Shown piece by piece: positions 35,846 through 47,191 of a DNA stretch of 54,709 nt. Origin of the DNA: Bacillus sp. FJAT-47783 (GTDB lineage Bacteria > Bacillota > Bacilli > Bacillales > Aeribacillaceae); contig NZ_JAKZKS010000025.1 in assembly GCF_022808615.1 (NCBI RefSeq), forward strand, positions 1 through 54,709. The letters are read 5' to 3'. The translations under genes and the position numbers were made by a program. The first letter of the stretch is position 1. Every line of letters begins with the position of its first letter. The notes under the pieces are model-generated. The model made no database searches. It was not told the DNA's origin and saw nothing but the letters and a program-made list of their open reading frames with translations.

Positions 35846-37033
35846 CTATATTTTCTTTGTATATATCTGAACTCTACAGATTACGGTCATAACCATTACT
35901 AAAATGAGGAAATAGATCGGCATGATTAGTAACGAGCCTGTATGAAGGGAGCTCATTCCCCATGTGATCCCCCCTACAATCAAGTAATACCCTAAGCTGA
36001 ATAATGCACTAGCTGTTCCAATGACTTGTTGAAAATCAACCAGTGCTAAGCTTAGACAGTTTGGTAAAGCAATTCCTATTCCTAAAAGTAAGACAAATAC
36101 TGATAGTAACATGGCTACAGCATAATATACATTAGGTGTAGTTCCAACAAGAACAGTAATTAAAAGGAAGATAGCCCCTGTTGACATGACGAGACATCCA
36201 AAATAAATGATTCTTTCTGGTTCGTGCCTCGATAACAATTGTTTAGATATATTGGCTCCTATAATGGAAGACAATGCAGAAACAATCCCAAGAAAACCAT
36301 AAAACCCTGGTGAAAGATTAAAATAGTTCATAAATATAAAAGGAGCCTCAGCATAATAACTAAACAATATGCCATTCGTTCCACCAATTAATAACCCAAA
36401 GGCTATCACTTTTAAGTTCGTCAAAAGTCGTTTTAATACATGAAAAACATTTATGTTCAAAGCAATTTGATTCGTTCGTGTTTCTGGTAAAGATGTAAGT
36501 GTATACATATAAATTCCAACACTCATAAAAACAAGTGTTAGAAATACTGCTCGAAATCCAAACCCTTGGTCAATCCAGCCACCGATTAATGGACCTACAG
36601 CAGGAGTAAAGGCAATGACACCGGCTATTTTAGCAAACATTTCATGTCTTTTCCGGCCATCAACACTTTCCCGTAAAATGGTTTGCGTAACAACTGAACC
36701 TGCACTTGCTCCCAACGCTTGGATAAAACGACTAACAAGTAAAAGTTCGATTGATTTTGAGAAATAACAAAGAAGACTACCTAAACCATAAATGATAATC
36801 CCCCAAAGCATGGCTGGACGTCTTCCGATTCTATCTGATAACCATCCTATAAGAAATACGCCAAAAGCAAAACCTACAAAATATACACTAAGTGTAAGCT
36901 GTATTGAACTACCACTAACAGATAAAGATTTTGCAATATCAGGTAAAGACGGTGTAAAAATCGTTTCACTTATCTGCGGAAAACCTAAAAGAACAATCAT
37001 TAACAATAATGATGGTACTGAGACTTTTTTCAT
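35846..37033 (-). CDS. MFS drug exporter (Bcr/CflA type)
   Basis: 395 residues, twelve membrane helices. The family loop GWLSDRIGRRPAMLWG between helices 2 and 3 and RFIQALGASAGSVVTQTILR in helix 4-5 are typical of 12-TM drug:H+ antiporters of the Bcr/CflA group. It exports antibiotics or metabolites. The ATG at 37033 follows GGGAGG. It is a single gene without a visible regulator. Confidence 0.88.
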   Translation of the reverse strand: MKKVSVPSLLLMIVLLGFPQISETIFTPSLPDIAKSLSVSGSSIQLTLSVYFVGFAFGVFLIGWLSDRIGRRPAMLWGIIIYGLGSLLCYFSKSIELLLVSRFIQALGASAGSVVTQTILRESVDGRKRHEMFAKIAGVIAFTPAVGPLIGGWIDQGFGFRAVFLTLVFMSVGIYMYTLTSLPETRTNQIALNINVFHVLKRLLTNLKVIAFGLLIGGTNGILFSYYAEAPFIFMNYFNLSPGFYGFLGIVSALSSIIGANISKQLLSRHEPERIIYFGCLVMSTGAIFLLITVLVGTTPNVYYAVAMLLSVFVLLLGIGIALPNCLSLALVDFQQVIGTASALFSLGYYLIVGGITWGMSSLHTGSLLIMPIYFLILVMVMTVICRVQIYTKKI

Positions 37034-37612
37034 TTCTATTTACCCTCCCATAATTAAACATCTCAGTATTGTAATGATTATTTATTTACTACGGAACAGG
37101 AGGGCATAACATAGGATTTTCAGGGAAAAGCAACATAACTAAACACCTCTAACTTTTTCAGAATGCTAAATATAATGGGAGGGTATTAACAAACTCTACT
37201 TATTCACGATGCACATTTTCTCACATCTAAAATATCATTTCAATAGAAACAGAGCTTTTTAAACTTATATAGGGAGTTGATAACGTTGTCTTTGTGGAAA
37301 CATGTTCTTTTCATATATAATCACTTCCATTTTTAAAACACTTTTTCCACTTATAAAAATACCCGCCTGAATGAAATGTCATACCGATAACGGCTTCTAC
37401 GCCCTTCCCTACTGCAACCGAAAAATTAACACCTAAAAAACGGTTGGGGTTGCTTAAAAAAAGCAACTAAACATTTGAAACTATAGCTAACGACAGATTT
37501 TGAGCCGCGAACCAAGCTAAAACTTTATGAATCATAAGATGGTTGGTATTATAGATAAAAGAGAAGTTGTCGTTGGAAATTACGATGGTTCTAACAGAGA
37601 GGAGCAGTTTTT
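37034..37612. other. Intergenic region
   Basis: It holds the divergent promoters of the MFS gene and the FAD protein. A small hairpin GTTGCTTAAAAAAAGCAAC is at about 37447-37466. I see no RNA gene or mobile element. The AGAGAGGAG site for the next gene ends it. Confidence 0.4.
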
Positions 37613-38986
37613 ATGTTTGATATCACCATCATTGGCGCAGGTGTAAGCGGTGTCTTCCTTGCCTATAAACTACTCGAGCAAAACAAAAACTTACATATCC
37701 ATATGATTGATAGAGGAAAAAAACTAGAAGATCGTGTCTGCTCATTAGACAAAGGAGAACCGTGTCATTGTAAAGTTTGTCCAAAGTATTATGGATTCGG
37801 GGGACTAGGAAAATCTGAAGGAAAGTTCAACTATACAAATGACTTTGGTGGACATTTAGGAGAGAAAATTGGGTATGACAAAGCGCTTGAATTAATGGAA
37901 GAAGTAGATGACATTCTTTGTTCGTTTGGTGGAGATCAAGTAGACATGTATAGCACGAAAAATGATGAATTAGAAGAGACTGCACAAAGTTTCGGCCTTC
38001 AAGTTCTTTCGACAAACGTAAGGCACCTTGGAACGAAGCTTGCAACAGAGATTTTCCAAAAGCTATATATTCATTTAAAGGATGTTACATTTACGTTCGA
38101 AGCAACTGTCGACTCCATCACTCAGCACGAAGATAGCTTTACGATTTCTTCCAATCAAGGAACTTTCCAAACACATAAACTCGTTCTTGCTACTGGCATG
38201 AGTGGAAGTCAATGGCTTCAAGAGCAATGTACAAACTTAGGGATCGCACCTAGTAAAACGAGAGTAGATCTCGGCTTACGGGTAGAAATGAATCGAAAAC
38301 AAATGGCTCCTCTCCTTAAAAACACGTTCGAAACAAAGCTGCGCTACAACGGTGAAGATTATCAAGCAACCACCTACTGTATGAACCCAGGGGGACGAAT
38401 CATCCGCAAACACCAAAACGGTTTCGTTATGGCTGACGGGCAAAATTATCGGGAAAAATCACAGCCGACGGAAAATTTGAACTTTTCCTTGTTTGTTCCT
38501 CGTTATTTTGATACATACGAGGAAGCACAGGCGTATGCTCGTTCCATCATTGGAAAAATTAATCAAGGGAAAGGTCGTATTGTTGGACAAAGGTTGGGAG
38601 ACTTAAGACAAAACAAGTCTACTACGCAAGATTGCCTAAAACGCAACTCTATCCCCCCGTCTCTTCCTGATATTGAAGCCGGTAACGTAGCAAAAGAAAT
38701 GCCCAAACTCTACATACGAGCATTTCGTGAAATGGCCCGGGCGCTAGAAGGGTTAATCGGAGAACCATTACATGAGGATACATTGCTGTATGCCTTAGAT
38801 GCAAAATTTTACGAGCCGAAAGTTGAGACGAATGAAACGTTTGAATCGAACATTCCTGGTCTCTTCTTAGTCGGAGATTGCTCTGGAGAAACACACTCTC
38901 TATCTCAAGCAGCAGCAAGTGGCTTATTTGTTGGAGAGTATTTGTCAAAAGCTACCTACGGTAAAAGAGCTTCGTTCATTTCTTAA
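37613..38986 (+). CDS. FAD-dependent dehydrogenase of COG2509 type
   Basis: 457 residues. N-terminal FAD fold DITIIGAGVSGVFLAYKLLE, followed by a Cys-rich loop CSLDKGEPCHCKVCPKYYGF near 42-61 and GGLGKSEGKFNYTNDFGG. The C-terminal FAD site is PGLFLVGDCSGETHSLSQAA. The four-Cys loop is a feature of this uncharacterised family and might hold a metal or Fe-S centre. Function unknown. It stands alone, with a terminator hairpin over its 3' end. Confidence 0.75.
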   Translation: MFDITIIGAGVSGVFLAYKLLEQNKNLHIHMIDRGKKLEDRVCSLDKGEPCHCKVCPKYYGFGGLGKSEGKFNYTNDFGGHLGEKIGYDKALELMEEVDDILCSFGGDQVDMYSTKNDELEETAQSFGLQVLSTNVRHLGTKLATEIFQKLYIHLKDVTFTFEATVDSITQHEDSFTISSNQGTFQTHKLVLATGMSGSQWLQEQCTNLGIAPSKTRVDLGLRVEMNRKQMAPLLKNTFETKLRYNGEDYQATTYCMNPGGRIIRKHQNGFVMADGQNYREKSQPTENLNFSLFVPRYFDTYEEAQAYARSIIGKINQGKGRIVGQRLGDLRQNKSTTQDCLKRNSIPPSLPDIEAGNVAKEMPKLYIRAFREMARALEGLIGEPLHEDTLLYALDAKFYEPKVETNETFESNIPGLFLVGDCSGETHSLSQAAASGLFVGEYLSKATYGKRASFIS

Positions 38987-39016
38987 TTCCTGAAATGAAC
39001 GAAGCTCTATTTTTTC
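38967..39016 (+). terminator. Terminator overlapping the stop codon
   Basis: GAGCTTCGTTCATTTC / GAAATGAACGAAGCTC, 16-bp perfect stem, then TATTTTTTC. The 5' arm lies in the last codons of the FAD protein gene. Confidence 0.88.
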
Positions 39017-39094
39017 TGAGCGCTTAAGGAATAAAACGTTAAACTACTTGCTTCATAAAGTCACTTTTGTATGGAATCGCATTATGAAATCAAC

Positions 39095-39964
39095 TCATGC
39101 AAATACGATCGTTTTATTCCCATGAACAATTACTTTATCGTCAACATGCCAGGAAACAGCTTTGGCGAGAACCTTTCTTTCCACATGCCGGCCGGCAATC
39201 TTTAAATCTTCTGCTGTATAGCGATGATTAATCCTCTGTACATCTTGTTCAATAATGGGGCCTTCATCAAGATCATTGGTGACATAGTGTGCAGTTGCTC
39301 CAATTAACTTCACTCCGCGATTAAATGCTCTCACATACGGATTAGCTCCAACAAACGCTGGTAAAAAAGAATGATGGATGTTAATAATTTGATTCGGATA
39401 GTTAGATATAAAATTAGGGGAAAGAATTTGCATATACCTTGCCAGTACAATAAAGTCTACTTTCCCTTTCATTAGTTCTAATGCCTTTTGTTCCGCATCA
39501 TCTTTTGTATCTTTAGATATTGGAATATGATAATAAGGAATGCCATAAGCCTCAACTACGTCTTTTAAGTCAGCATGATTACTAATTACCATCGGAATTT
39601 CAGCTTCAATTTCCTTGGACTTCCAACGCCAAATTAGTTCCATAAGGGCGTGATCTGCTTTAGAAACAAAGATGGCCATTCGCTTTTTTTGTCTTTTGCT
39701 GCTCAACTTCCAATCTAATGCATACTTCTCTGCTAATACGTTTAGATCTTGTTCAATTTTTTCAAACAAGGAATCGAAGTCTTCTAAATCAAACTCGATT
39801 CGCATAAAGAATATGCCTGCTTGTGGATCAGTTGTATGTTGATCAAAGTGGACAATATTCGCTTTGTGTTCTAATAAAAAGTTAGTTACAGTTGAAATAA
39901 TACCAGGCTTATCTGGACATGAAATTAATAATTTAACACGTTTATGATTTACTTTCGTATCCAA
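39095..39964 (-). CDS. purU: Formyltetrahydrofolate deformylase PurU
   Basis: About 290 residues. An N-terminal ACT domain (LLISCPDKPGIISTVTNFLL) is followed by a formyltransferase-type hydrolase domain: ISNHADLKDVVEAYGIPYYH, INIHHSFLPAFVGANPYVRA and the catalytic Asp in TNDLDEGPIIEQD. It hydrolyses 10-formyl-THF to formate and THF, and is controlled by the methionine/glycine balance in E. coli. The start is uncertain: TTG 39964 has GGGGGAAGG just upstream, while the ATGs at 39988 and 40018 lack a site. It follows gcvPB by 170 bp without a clear terminator, so it may share the glycine-induced transcript. Confidence 0.88.
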   Translation of the reverse strand: MDTKVNHKRVKLLISCPDKPGIISTVTNFLLEHKANIVHFDQHTTDPQAGIFFMRIEFDLEDFDSLFEKIEQDLNVLAEKYALDWKLSSKRQKKRMAIFVSKADHALMELIWRWKSKEIEAEIPMVISNHADLKDVVEAYGIPYYHIPISKDTKDDAEQKALELMKGKVDFIVLARYMQILSPNFISNYPNQIINIHHSFLPAFVGANPYVRAFNRGVKLIGATAHYVTNDLDEGPIIEQDVQRINHRYTAEDLKIAGRHVERKVLAKAVSWHVDDKVIVHGNKTIVFA

Positions 39965-40130
39965 ACCCCTTCCCCCATTCTTTAACATGTTTATTTTTGC
40001 ATTTAAGGGGAATAACATGCCCCAGTCTTAATACATCTTGAGGTCGGTTCATCCTCACAATGAAACACGTAACGACCACAACTAACTATCAGTGAAGAGA
40101 TGCTCACTCCACACCGATGGAAGCTTCATT

Positions 40131-41621
40131 TTATCCTTTTACGATTTCTTTTTCTTTCTCTGCTGTTTCCTCTTTTGTATAACGCAAGATAGGTTTTCTT
40201 GCTGCTTGCACTTCATCTAATCGGCCAATGACCGTTGTATGTGGTGCATCTAATACGATACCTGGGTTTTCTTCCACTTCTTTAGCAATTTGTATCATCG
40301 CATCACTAAATGCATCAAGCGTTTCCTTTGACTCTGTTTCGGTCGGCTCAATCATCAAACACTCCTCTACATTTAACGGGAAGTAGATCGTCGGTGGATG
40401 GTAGCCGAAATCAAGCAGACGTTTTGCCATATCGAGTGTTCGAACGCCTAGTTTTTTCTGTCTTGACCCAGATAAAACAAATTCATGCTTACAAACTTGT
40501 GAATACGGTGCATCAAAATATGGCTCAAGCTTTTTCCGAAGGTAATTCGCATGAAGCACTGCACTTTCTGATACTTGACGTAATCCAACAGGTCCCATCG
40601 TACGAATATAAGTGTATGCACGAACCAAAATACTAAAATTTCCGTAATATCCTTTTACACGACCGATTGATAGTGGATAATTAGAATTTAATACATATTT
40701 GTCACCGTCTTTTTCAACGCGAGGTACTGGTAGATATGGAATTAGTTTCTCTTTTACACCTACTGGACCAGCACCAGGACCACCGCCTCCATGCGGTCCA
40801 GTAAAAGTCTTATGAAGATTTAAATGTACGATGTCAAAGCCCATTTTCCCTGGAGTTGTTTTCCCTAAAATCGCATTTGAATTTGCACCATCATAGTACA
40901 GCAATCCGCCTGCTTCATGGATAACATTTGCAATTTCCACAATTTCTTTTTCAAATAATCCTAATGTATTGGGATTTGTTAACATCAATGCGGCTGTATC
41001 GCTATCAACAAACTTCTTTAATTCCTCTAAGTCGACTAAACCATTATCATTGGATGGAATTGTGACCGTTTCAAATCCGGCAACGGTTGCACTGGCAGGG
41101 TTTGTACCGTGCGCTGAATCCGGAACCAATACCTTTGTTCTTTTTTCTCCTTTTTGCTCAAGGTATGCTTTCACCATCATTAAACCGGTCCATTCTCCTT
41201 GGGCCCCTGCAGATGGCTGTAACGTTACAGCATCCATGCCCGTGATAACAGCTAACTCTTCTTGTAAACTATATAAAAGCTCCAATGCTCCTTGAACCGT
41301 TTCTATTGGCTGGTAAGGATGAATGCGACTAAAGCCATCTAAACGAGCAACACCTTCGTTAATTTTTGGATTATATTTCATCGTACAAGAGCCAAGTGGA
41401 TAAAAACCATTATCAATGCCATGGTTTTTATTAGAAAGTGCTGTATAATGGCGCACAAGCTGAAGTTCTGATACTTCCGGAAGCTCTGCTGCTTCATCAC
41501 GAATTAAATGCTTCGGAAGTTTATCTTCTAAATTGACTGTGTCAACATCACTTTCTGGAAGGCTTGATCCGATACGGCCTAGACGGCTGATTTCAAAAAT
41601 CAAATCATTATATTCAACCAT
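40131..41621 (-). CDS. gcvPB: Glycine dehydrogenase (decarboxylating) subunit 2
   Basis: 496 residues, the PLP-carrying half of the split P-protein. PLP Lys in [20 protein letters not shown] near 268, and [13 protein letters not shown]-like [14 protein letters not shown] near 73. With GcvPA it decarboxylates glycine and loads the aminomethyl group on GcvH. ATG 41621 is 9 nt after GGAGG; the alternative TTG at 41627 is too close to it. It overlaps the end of gcvPA. Confidence 0.95.
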   Translation of the reverse strand: MVEYNDLIFEISRLGRIGSSLPESDVDTVNLEDKLPKHLIRDEAAELPEVSELQLVRHYTALSNKNHGIDNGFYPLGSCTMKYNPKINEGVARLDGFSRIHPYQPIETVQGALELLYSLQEELAVITGMDAVTLQPSAGAQGEWTGLMMVKAYLEQKGEKRTKVLVPDSAHGTNPASATVAGFETVTIPSNDNGLVDLEELKKFVDSDTAALMLTNPNTLGLFEKEIVEIANVIHEAGGLLYYDGANSNAILGKTTPGKMGFDIVHLNLHKTFTGPHGGGGPGAGPVGVKEKLIPYLPVPRVEKDGDKYVLNSNYPLSIGRVKGYYGNFSILVRAYTYIRTMGPVGLRQVSESAVLHANYLRKKLEPYFDAPYSQVCKHEFVLSGSRQKKLGVRTLDMAKRLLDFGYHPPTIYFPLNVEECLMIEPTETESKETLDAFSDAMIQIAKEVEENPGIVLDAPHTTVIGRLDEVQAARKPILRYTKEETAEKEKEIVKG

Positions 41622-42966
41622 ATACAACGTCCTCCAATACTTTTACAAATTGGTCAATCTCTTCTTTTGTTCGTTGTTCTGTTACGGCAATGAGCATTTG
41701 CTTATCAAAACCGTAATCAATTCCTAAATCATACCCACCGATGATCCCAGCCTCTAGAACCCTTTCATTCACATCTTTTACCGGACGAGGAAGCTCCACA
41801 ACAAATTCATTAAAGAATGGCGATTGATTCTTAATCGTAAATCCTTTTTCTTGTAAACGTTTTGCCATGTAATCAGCCTTCTCAAAATTCAGCTGTGCCA
41901 TATGACGAATTCCTTGCTTTCCAAGTGCTGTCATACAAATAGAAGAAGCAAGAGCATTTAATGCTTGGTTGGAACAAATATTGGATGTCGCTTTATCACG
42001 GCGAATATGCTGTTCACGTGCTTGCAATGTTAACACAAATCCACGTTTTCCTTGTTCATCTTTCGTTTGTCCTACAATGCGTCCTGGAATTTTACGCATA
42101 TATTTTTTATGAACCGCAAAATAACCGCAGTGTGGACCGCCAAAGGCCATTGGTATTCCTAATGGCTGCATATCACCGATGACAATGTCTGCCCCAAGTT
42201 TCCCTGGTGCTTGTAACAGCGCTAGTGCAAGTGGATTCGCACTTACAATTAACAGTGCTCCGTTTTCTTCTGCTATCTTCTTCATTTCAGCTAAATCTTC
42301 AATAGAACCGAAGAAGTTCGGGTATTGAACGATTACCGCAGCCGTATCTTTACCAATTTGTTCTTGTAATTTCACCAAATCAGTAACATCGGTAGCGAGG
42401 TCTACTTCTTCAACACTGTACCTTTGACCTGCTGCAACTGGCTTTATAATTGCACGGGATTCAGGATGAACCGCCTTAGATATAAGCACCTTTGAACGTT
42501 TCGTTGAGGCAACGGCAAGTGACGCAGCTTCTGCAAGTGATGTAAAGCCATCGTACATCGAAGAATTGGCCACATCCATTCCTGTCAGCTCACAAACCAT
42601 GCTTTGGAACTCAAAAATAGCTTGTAGCTCACCTTGACTGATTTCTGGTTGATACGGTGTATAAGCTGTATAAAATTCAGAACGTGAAATCATATGATCA
42701 ACTACACTTGGAATGTAGTGATCATAGGTACCCGCACCTAGAAAAACCGGGTATTTATTCGCGTTTTTATTTTGTGAAGAAAGCTGTTGCATTTTTTTCA
42801 AAAGAAGCGACTCAGGTACTGCGTTTGGAATGTCTAGCTCACCATCTAAACGAATGTCAGATGGAATGTCTTCAAATAACTCTTCTATAGAAGAAATATT
42901 TAAAAATTCGAGCATTTCCTCTTGGTCTTGTTTCGTATCAGGAAGGTATCTATAAGTATTGGTCAT
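41614..42966 (-). CDS. gcvPA: Glycine dehydrogenase (decarboxylating) subunit 1
   Basis: 450 residues, N-terminal half of the glycine cleavage P-protein, PLP-fold without the Schiff-base lysine. Typical stretches: [57 protein letters not shown]. It starts at ATG 42966 after GAAGGAGAGG; the ATG at 42984 lies inside gcvH and lacks a site. It is coupled to gcvH (2-bp gap) and gcvPB. Confidence 0.95.
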   Translation of the reverse strand: MTNTYRYLPDTKQDQEEMLEFLNISSIEELFEDIPSDIRLDGELDIPNAVPESLLLKKMQQLSSQNKNANKYPVFLGAGTYDHYIPSVVDHMISRSEFYTAYTPYQPEISQGELQAIFEFQSMVCELTGMDVANSSMYDGFTSLAEAASLAVASTKRSKVLISKAVHPESRAIIKPVAAGQRYSVEEVDLATDVTDLVKLQEQIGKDTAAVIVQYPNFFGSIEDLAEMKKIAEENGALLIVSANPLALALLQAPGKLGADIVIGDMQPLGIPMAFGGPHCGYFAVHKKYMRKIPGRIVGQTKDEQGKRGFVLTLQAREQHIRRDKATSNICSNQALNALASSICMTALGKQGIRHMAQLNFEKADYMAKRLQEKGFTIKNQSPFFNEFVVELPRPVKDVNERVLEAGIIGGYDLGIDYGFDKQMLIAVTEQRTKEEIDQFVKVLEDVVYG

Positions 42967-42967
42967 T

Positions 42968-43363
42968 TTATTCCTCTCCTTCATGAATCAATGCTTTGTA
43001 CTCATCTTCATTTAGAAGCGACTCTAACTCTTCTAGATTGGATAATTCCACTTCTATTAACCAACCAGTTCCATATGGTTGTTCGTTAATCGTCTCAGGA
43101 GCATCTTCTAACTCCTCGTTTACACGGACAACCTTACCTGATACAGGAGAGTAGAGATCAGAAACTGCTTTAACAGACTCGATTGATCCCATTGATTCAT
43201 TAGCTGTTACGTCATCATCCACGTCCGGGTTTTCAACAAAGACAATATCCCCTAACTGTTTTTGTGCATAATCAGAAATTCCAATTCGTACTCGACTTCC
43301 TTCTAAATGTAATACCCACTCATGTTCCTTGCTATATAATAAATTGGCTGTTACTTTTGTCAT
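42968..43363 (-). CDS. gcvH: Glycine cleavage H-protein
   Basis: 131 residues. Lipoyl hammerhead with the modified Lys in [20 protein letters not shown] near 62, N-terminal YSKEHEWV. It shuttles the aminomethyl group between P-, T- and L-proteins. It starts at ATG 43363 with AAAGGAAG upstream. It is useful as a contrast to the mini-proteins at 5114 and 17675, which lack such a lysine. Confidence 0.96.
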   Translation of the reverse strand: MTKVTANLLYSKEHEWVLHLEGSRVRIGISDYAQKQLGDIVFVENPDVDDDVTANESMGSIESVKAVSDLYSPVSGKVVRVNEELEDAPETINEQPYGTGWLIEVELSNLEELESLLNEDEYKALIHEGEE

Positions 43364-43441
43364 TTGTATACTTCCTTTCACATTTAGTTTTTACATTGGA
43401 AGGGACTGCGAATTGCTCTCCCTATCCCCTTATAAAAAGTG

Positions 43442-44557
43442 TTACGAACTCTTTTTATAAAAAGGTGTTTTAACAACCACAGCGTCAATCTTTTTATTAC
43501 GAATTTCAACTTTCAGCTCAGTTCCCACCTCAGCATGTTCTGCGGATATGAGAGCAAGACCTAGGCTTTTCTTTAGAGAAGGTGAATGGGTTCCAGATGT
43601 AATAAAGCCGATTTCTTCTTCCCACGGTGTAAACACTTTGTAACCGTGACGAGGAATACCTCTTCCCGTTACTTCAATGCCAACTAATTTTTGTTTTAGC
43701 CCTACTGCTTTTTCTTTTGCTAGGGCTGCTTTACCAATAAAATCACTTTCTTTGTTCGTCTTAACAGCAAAGCCTATTCCGGCTTTAAGCGGACTGATGT
43801 CGCTTGTGAGCTCTTGGCCATACAGAGCAAGACGTGCTTCAAAGCGAAGAGTATCACGTGCACCCAGTCCACATGGTTTTAGTCCATCTTCTTTTCCTAC
43901 TTCTAGAAGCTTCTCCCAAAGGGCTTCCGCCTTATCCGCTGCTAAATAAAGCTCAAAGCCGTCCTCCCCTGTGTATCCTGTACGGGATACGAGAACGTCT
44001 GTAATGCCATCAAGATTGACATGTTGAGCAAAGTGGAAAAAGCCAATTTCGTTTAAGTTTATTTCCGTTAACTTTTGTAAAATCCTTTCTGCCTTTGGAC
44101 CTTGGATGGCTAGCTGTGCAATGTCGCTTGAAATATTTTGAAGCGTTACGTCTCCTTTTACATGCTGCTTCATCCACTCGTAATCTTTCTCAATGTTTGC
44201 TGCGTTAATCACGAGTAAATACTTTTCATTCGCTAACTTGTAAACAAGTAAGTCATCGACCGTTCCACCGTCTGGATAACACATCGCTGTATACTGGGCT
44301 TGATGGATACGAAGCTTTGTTACATCGTTTGTAACAAGGTAGTTCATATAAGTTTCTGCGTCTTTTCCTTCAACAAGCACTTCCCCCATATGAGAGACAT
44401 CAAAGAGTCCTGCTTCTTTTCGGACAGCCTCATGCTCTTCTAAAATGCTTGAAAATTGTACCGGAAGCTCCCAACCACCAAAATCAATGACCTTTGCTCC
44501 GTATTTTTTATACACTTCAAAAAGTGGAGTTCTCTTTAATACTGTTTCTGTACCCAT
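43442..44557 (-). CDS. gcvT: Aminomethyltransferase (glycine cleavage T-protein)
   Basis: 371 residues, GCV_T fold: [20 protein letters not shown] at the start, [13 protein letters not shown] near 55, [15 protein letters not shown] near 190 and the C-terminal barrel [16 protein letters not shown]. It releases ammonia from the lipoyl-bound aminomethyl group and makes 5,10-methylene-THF. GGAGGTG lies before the ATG. Second in the operon, 24 bp after glyA. Confidence 0.95.
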   Translation of the reverse strand: MGTETVLKRTPLFEVYKKYGAKVIDFGGWELPVQFSSILEEHEAVRKEAGLFDVSHMGEVLVEGKDAETYMNYLVTNDVTKLRIHQAQYTAMCYPDGGTVDDLLVYKLANEKYLLVINAANIEKDYEWMKQHVKGDVTLQNISSDIAQLAIQGPKAERILQKLTEINLNEIGFFHFAQHVNLDGITDVLVSRTGYTGEDGFELYLAADKAEALWEKLLEVGKEDGLKPCGLGARDTLRFEARLALYGQELTSDISPLKAGIGFAVKTNKESDFIGKAALAKEKAVGLKQKLVGIEVTGRGIPRHGYKVFTPWEEEIGFITSGTHSPSLKKSLGLALISAEHAEVGTELKVEIRNKKIDAVVVKTPFYKKSS

Positions 44558-44581
44558 TGATACACCTCCGAATAAGATTTC

Positions 44582-45832
44582 TTACACTGTGATTGACTGT
44601 TGAAATAACGGATATGCCGTGCAAATGGCTTTCGTAGTATCTTTTACTCGTTCAAGAACGTTTTTATCTCCTTTGCTCTTCAGAACAGAAGCAATCACTT
44701 CCCCAATTTTCACCATTTCATTCTGCTTCATGCCACGAGTTGTTAAGGCCGCTGTTCCCATGCGAATTCCGCTTGTGACAAACGGGCTTTCAGGGTCATA
44801 TGGAATCGTGTTTTTATTAACGGTAATACCCGCTTCTTCTAATAATTTCTCTGCTTCTTTTCCTGTTAAGTTCCACGGACGAACATCTAATAGAACAAGG
44901 TGGTTGTCAGTTCCTCCGGAGACAAGAGTCGCACCTTCTTTCTTTAACGTTTCACCAAGTGTTGCCGCATTTTTAATGATTTGTTCTGCATAAGTCTTAA
45001 AACTTGGCTGTAATGCTTCGTTGAAAGCAACCGCTTTGGCTGCAATGATATGCATAAGTGGACCGCCTTGAATTCCCGGGAACACCGCTTTATTGACTGC
45101 TTTCATCATTTCTTCATCGTTTGTTAAAATGATACCGCCACGTGGTCCTCTCAATGTTTTATGAGTAGTACTTGTCACAACATCTGCATAAGGGATTGGT
45201 GATGGATGTAGACCCGCTGCAACAAGCCCTGCAATGTGAGCCATGTCTACCATTAACTTCGCACCAACTTGATCTGCAATTTCCTTAAAGTGTTCAAAAT
45301 TAATTGTTCTTGGATAAGCACTTGCTCCTGCAATAATCAATTTCGGTTTTTCTTTTTTCGCGATGGCTTCTAGCTCATCATAGTCAATCAAGTGAGTGCC
45401 TTCTCTTACACCATAAGAAACAATGTCAAACCATTTTCCTGAAATGCTGACAGGGCTTCCATGAGTTAAATGTCCTCCATGGGAAAGATTCATTCCCATC
45501 ACTTTATCCCCAGGCTGAAGCAGCGCGTAAAAAACAGCGAGATTGGCTTGAGCACCTGAGTGAGGCTGAACATTTGCATATTTAGCACCAAACAGCTTGG
45601 TTAGGCGCTCTATCGCTAATTGTTCTGCCACATCGACAAATTCGCATCCACCGTAATAACGCTTCCTTGGATAACCTTCTGCATATTTATTGGTCATTTC
45701 ACTTCCCATTGCTTCTAACACGTCTTGGCTTACAAAATTTTCTGATGCAATTAACTCAAGTGTTTGATGTTGGCGATGCTTTTCCTTTTCAATGGCTTTA
45801 AAAATGGCTGGATCATTTTGCCGTAAACTCAT
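44582..45832 (-). CDS. glyA: Serine hydroxymethyltransferase
   Basis: 416 residues. PLP Lys in [20 protein letters not shown] near 228; [19 protein letters not shown] and [11 protein letters not shown] are typical. It interconverts serine and glycine with THF/methylene-THF. Bacilli usually keep glyA in a separate locus; here it is the first gene behind the glycine riboswitch, directly joined to gcvT-H-PA-PB. It may be the sole copy or a glycine-induced second copy, which the window cannot tell. Confidence 0.95.
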   Translation of the reverse strand: MSLRQNDPAIFKAIEKEKHRQHQTLELIASENFVSQDVLEAMGSEMTNKYAEGYPRKRYYGGCEFVDVAEQLAIERLTKLFGAKYANVQPHSGAQANLAVFYALLQPGDKVMGMNLSHGGHLTHGSPVSISGKWFDIVSYGVREGTHLIDYDELEAIAKKEKPKLIIAGASAYPRTINFEHFKEIADQVGAKLMVDMAHIAGLVAAGLHPSPIPYADVVTSTTHKTLRGPRGGIILTNDEEMMKAVNKAVFPGIQGGPLMHIIAAKAVAFNEALQPSFKTYAEQIIKNAATLGETLKKEGATLVSGGTDNHLVLLDVRPWNLTGKEAEKLLEEAGITVNKNTIPYDPESPFVTSGIRMGTAALTTRGMKQNEMVKIGEVIASVLKSKGDKNVLERVKDTTKAICTAYPLFQQSITV

Positions 45833-45949
45833 TTCAACTCCCCCTTGAACTCAAACTAAAATTTTCGTATAGCTAAAACAGTAAAACCCTTTCACAACAA
45901 ACGTTCTTTTCTAAGAAAAACGTATGCCTTGCTACCTTTTTCTGCACGC

Positions 45950-46170
45950 CAAAAAGGACAGAAAAGGGTAGCGTTCTCCCCCTTCTCTGTCCTTTTACCT
46001 GAGAGTTTAACTCTATTATTCATAAAGTCTTCCCCTTTGGTGGCGTACTACTATGTACGCGCTCTCCAGAGTTGCGTCCCGTTGTGATTCCATCTACCTG
46101 AGAGATTTGTTCCAAGGGTCTTTTTGGAACTTGCTCCTTCGGTGGCTTGTTGCATTGCACTCTCTCACAA
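45950..46170 (-). promoter_or_regulatory. Tandem glycine riboswitch with terminator
   Basis: On the minus strand there are two aptamers in series: the first with CCACCGAAGGAGCAAG and CTCTCAGGTA, the second with CCACCAAAGGGGAAGAC and again CTCTCAGGTA. They are followed by the expression platform AAAAGGACAGAGAAGGGG / CCCTTTTCTGTCCTTTTT (about 45951-45998). Cooperative glycine binding is known to prevent termination in this class and so turn on glycine cleavage genes. It controls glyA-gcvTH-PA-PB. Confidence 0.95.
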
Positions 46171-46206
46171 CCGTCATCCGCTTATATTGAATTTTCATTA
46201 AATTTA

Positions 46207-46235
46207 GAATAATAATTAAAATTATGGATGTCAAG
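46207..46235 (-). promoter_or_regulatory. Sigma-A promoter of the glycine operon
   Basis: On the minus strand TTGACA (46235-46230), 17 bp, TATTCT (46212-46207), 30 bp before the first aptamer. Confidence 0.82.
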
Positions 46236-46587
46236 ATTTTTTTGTAAACGATAACATTGGTTTTCGAAACTGTTATTCTATGATCATTGTCGTCATCTAG
46301 GTCTTGTGTCATCCGTTTTAGCTACTCTACTCAGTGTAAGTAAATTTTTTATCGACAATATGTTACAAATTTAGATAAATACCTTCTTTTATTATTCAAA
46401 TACACTCTTTTTCTTAATGGAGAGCAGGAATATTATGTTTTTTATGTAATCCTTTATCGTTTATTTCACAAAATAAGTCGACAAATGTAAAACGATTATA
46501 AAAGGGAAAGTGTTTATTTTGTAGAATTCACGTATTAAGTGAATAGCTACGAAACTAGGTAAATTGAATATAAGGAAGGTGAATGAC
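46236..46587. other. Intergenic region
   Basis: It contains only AT-rich sequence between the glycine operon promoter and the next gene. GGAAGGTGA at its end is the ribosome binding site of that gene. Nothing else stands out. Confidence 0.4.
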
Positions 46588-47076
46588 ATGTTCAAATGGA
46601 AGCCATATAAAGAGCAGGAAACGTGTGAAAGAAGACTTCTACGGATTATGAAGCGTCTAAAAATTGAAGATTATACTTTCAATTACGATCGCAGCAGGTG
46701 TTATATTGAATTTCAGTACAAGGATAATTCGTACAGATTAGAACACTCTGTTCAAAAGGCAAGAGATAACGGTCTTGTCATGCTAAGGAACGGACTAGAT
46801 TGTCTCACTGAGTTAATCCAATCCCTTGAAGATTTGTGTCAAATTATCGAAAGAGGAACTTATAAACTTGAGACTTGGTTATATGGCATGAAGCAGTCAT
46901 CTTCAGAAGAAGAAACACCTGAATTTTTAGAAGAACTTCATATAAGATATAAGTCATTAGGGAGACAACATCATTCCGAATATCATAATGGTGAAGAGTT
47001 TATTCATGTTGCGCCAGATTCATCTTTAGAAGATTTTGACCGAAACGAGATCATCCAACGATCTCAAAGAAGGTAG
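46588..47076 (+). CDS. Hypothetical protein
   Basis: 162 residues from ATG 46588 (GGAAGGTGA 5 nt upstream). It begins MFKWKPYKEQETCERRLLRI, is rich in charged and aromatic residues, has a probable mixed alpha/beta N-terminal half (TFNYDRSRCYIEFQYKDNSYR) and a helical middle (LDCLTELIQSLEDLCQIIER). No membrane segment or known motif. Not recognised. Confidence 0.6.
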   Translation: MFKWKPYKEQETCERRLLRIMKRLKIEDYTFNYDRSRCYIEFQYKDNSYRLEHSVQKARDNGLVMLRNGLDCLTELIQSLEDLCQIIERGTYKLETWLYGMKQSSSEEETPEFLEELHIRYKSLGRQHHSEYHNGEEFIHVAPDSSLEDFDRNEIIQRSQRR

Positions 47077-47191
47077 AGACTTCTTTAGAAGAATGCCTCT
47101 TTAACAATACGCTAGTTACTAGTAACAATAATAGATTATTAAACTAAACACTCTCTCTTTTCTAAAAAATGAATGAACTACGTCTTTTTGT

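Noticed and set aside
46480-46515. Possible SigB-type promoter before the hypothetical protein
   Set aside because: A GGGAAA-like -10 is present but no GTTT -35 at the right distance.
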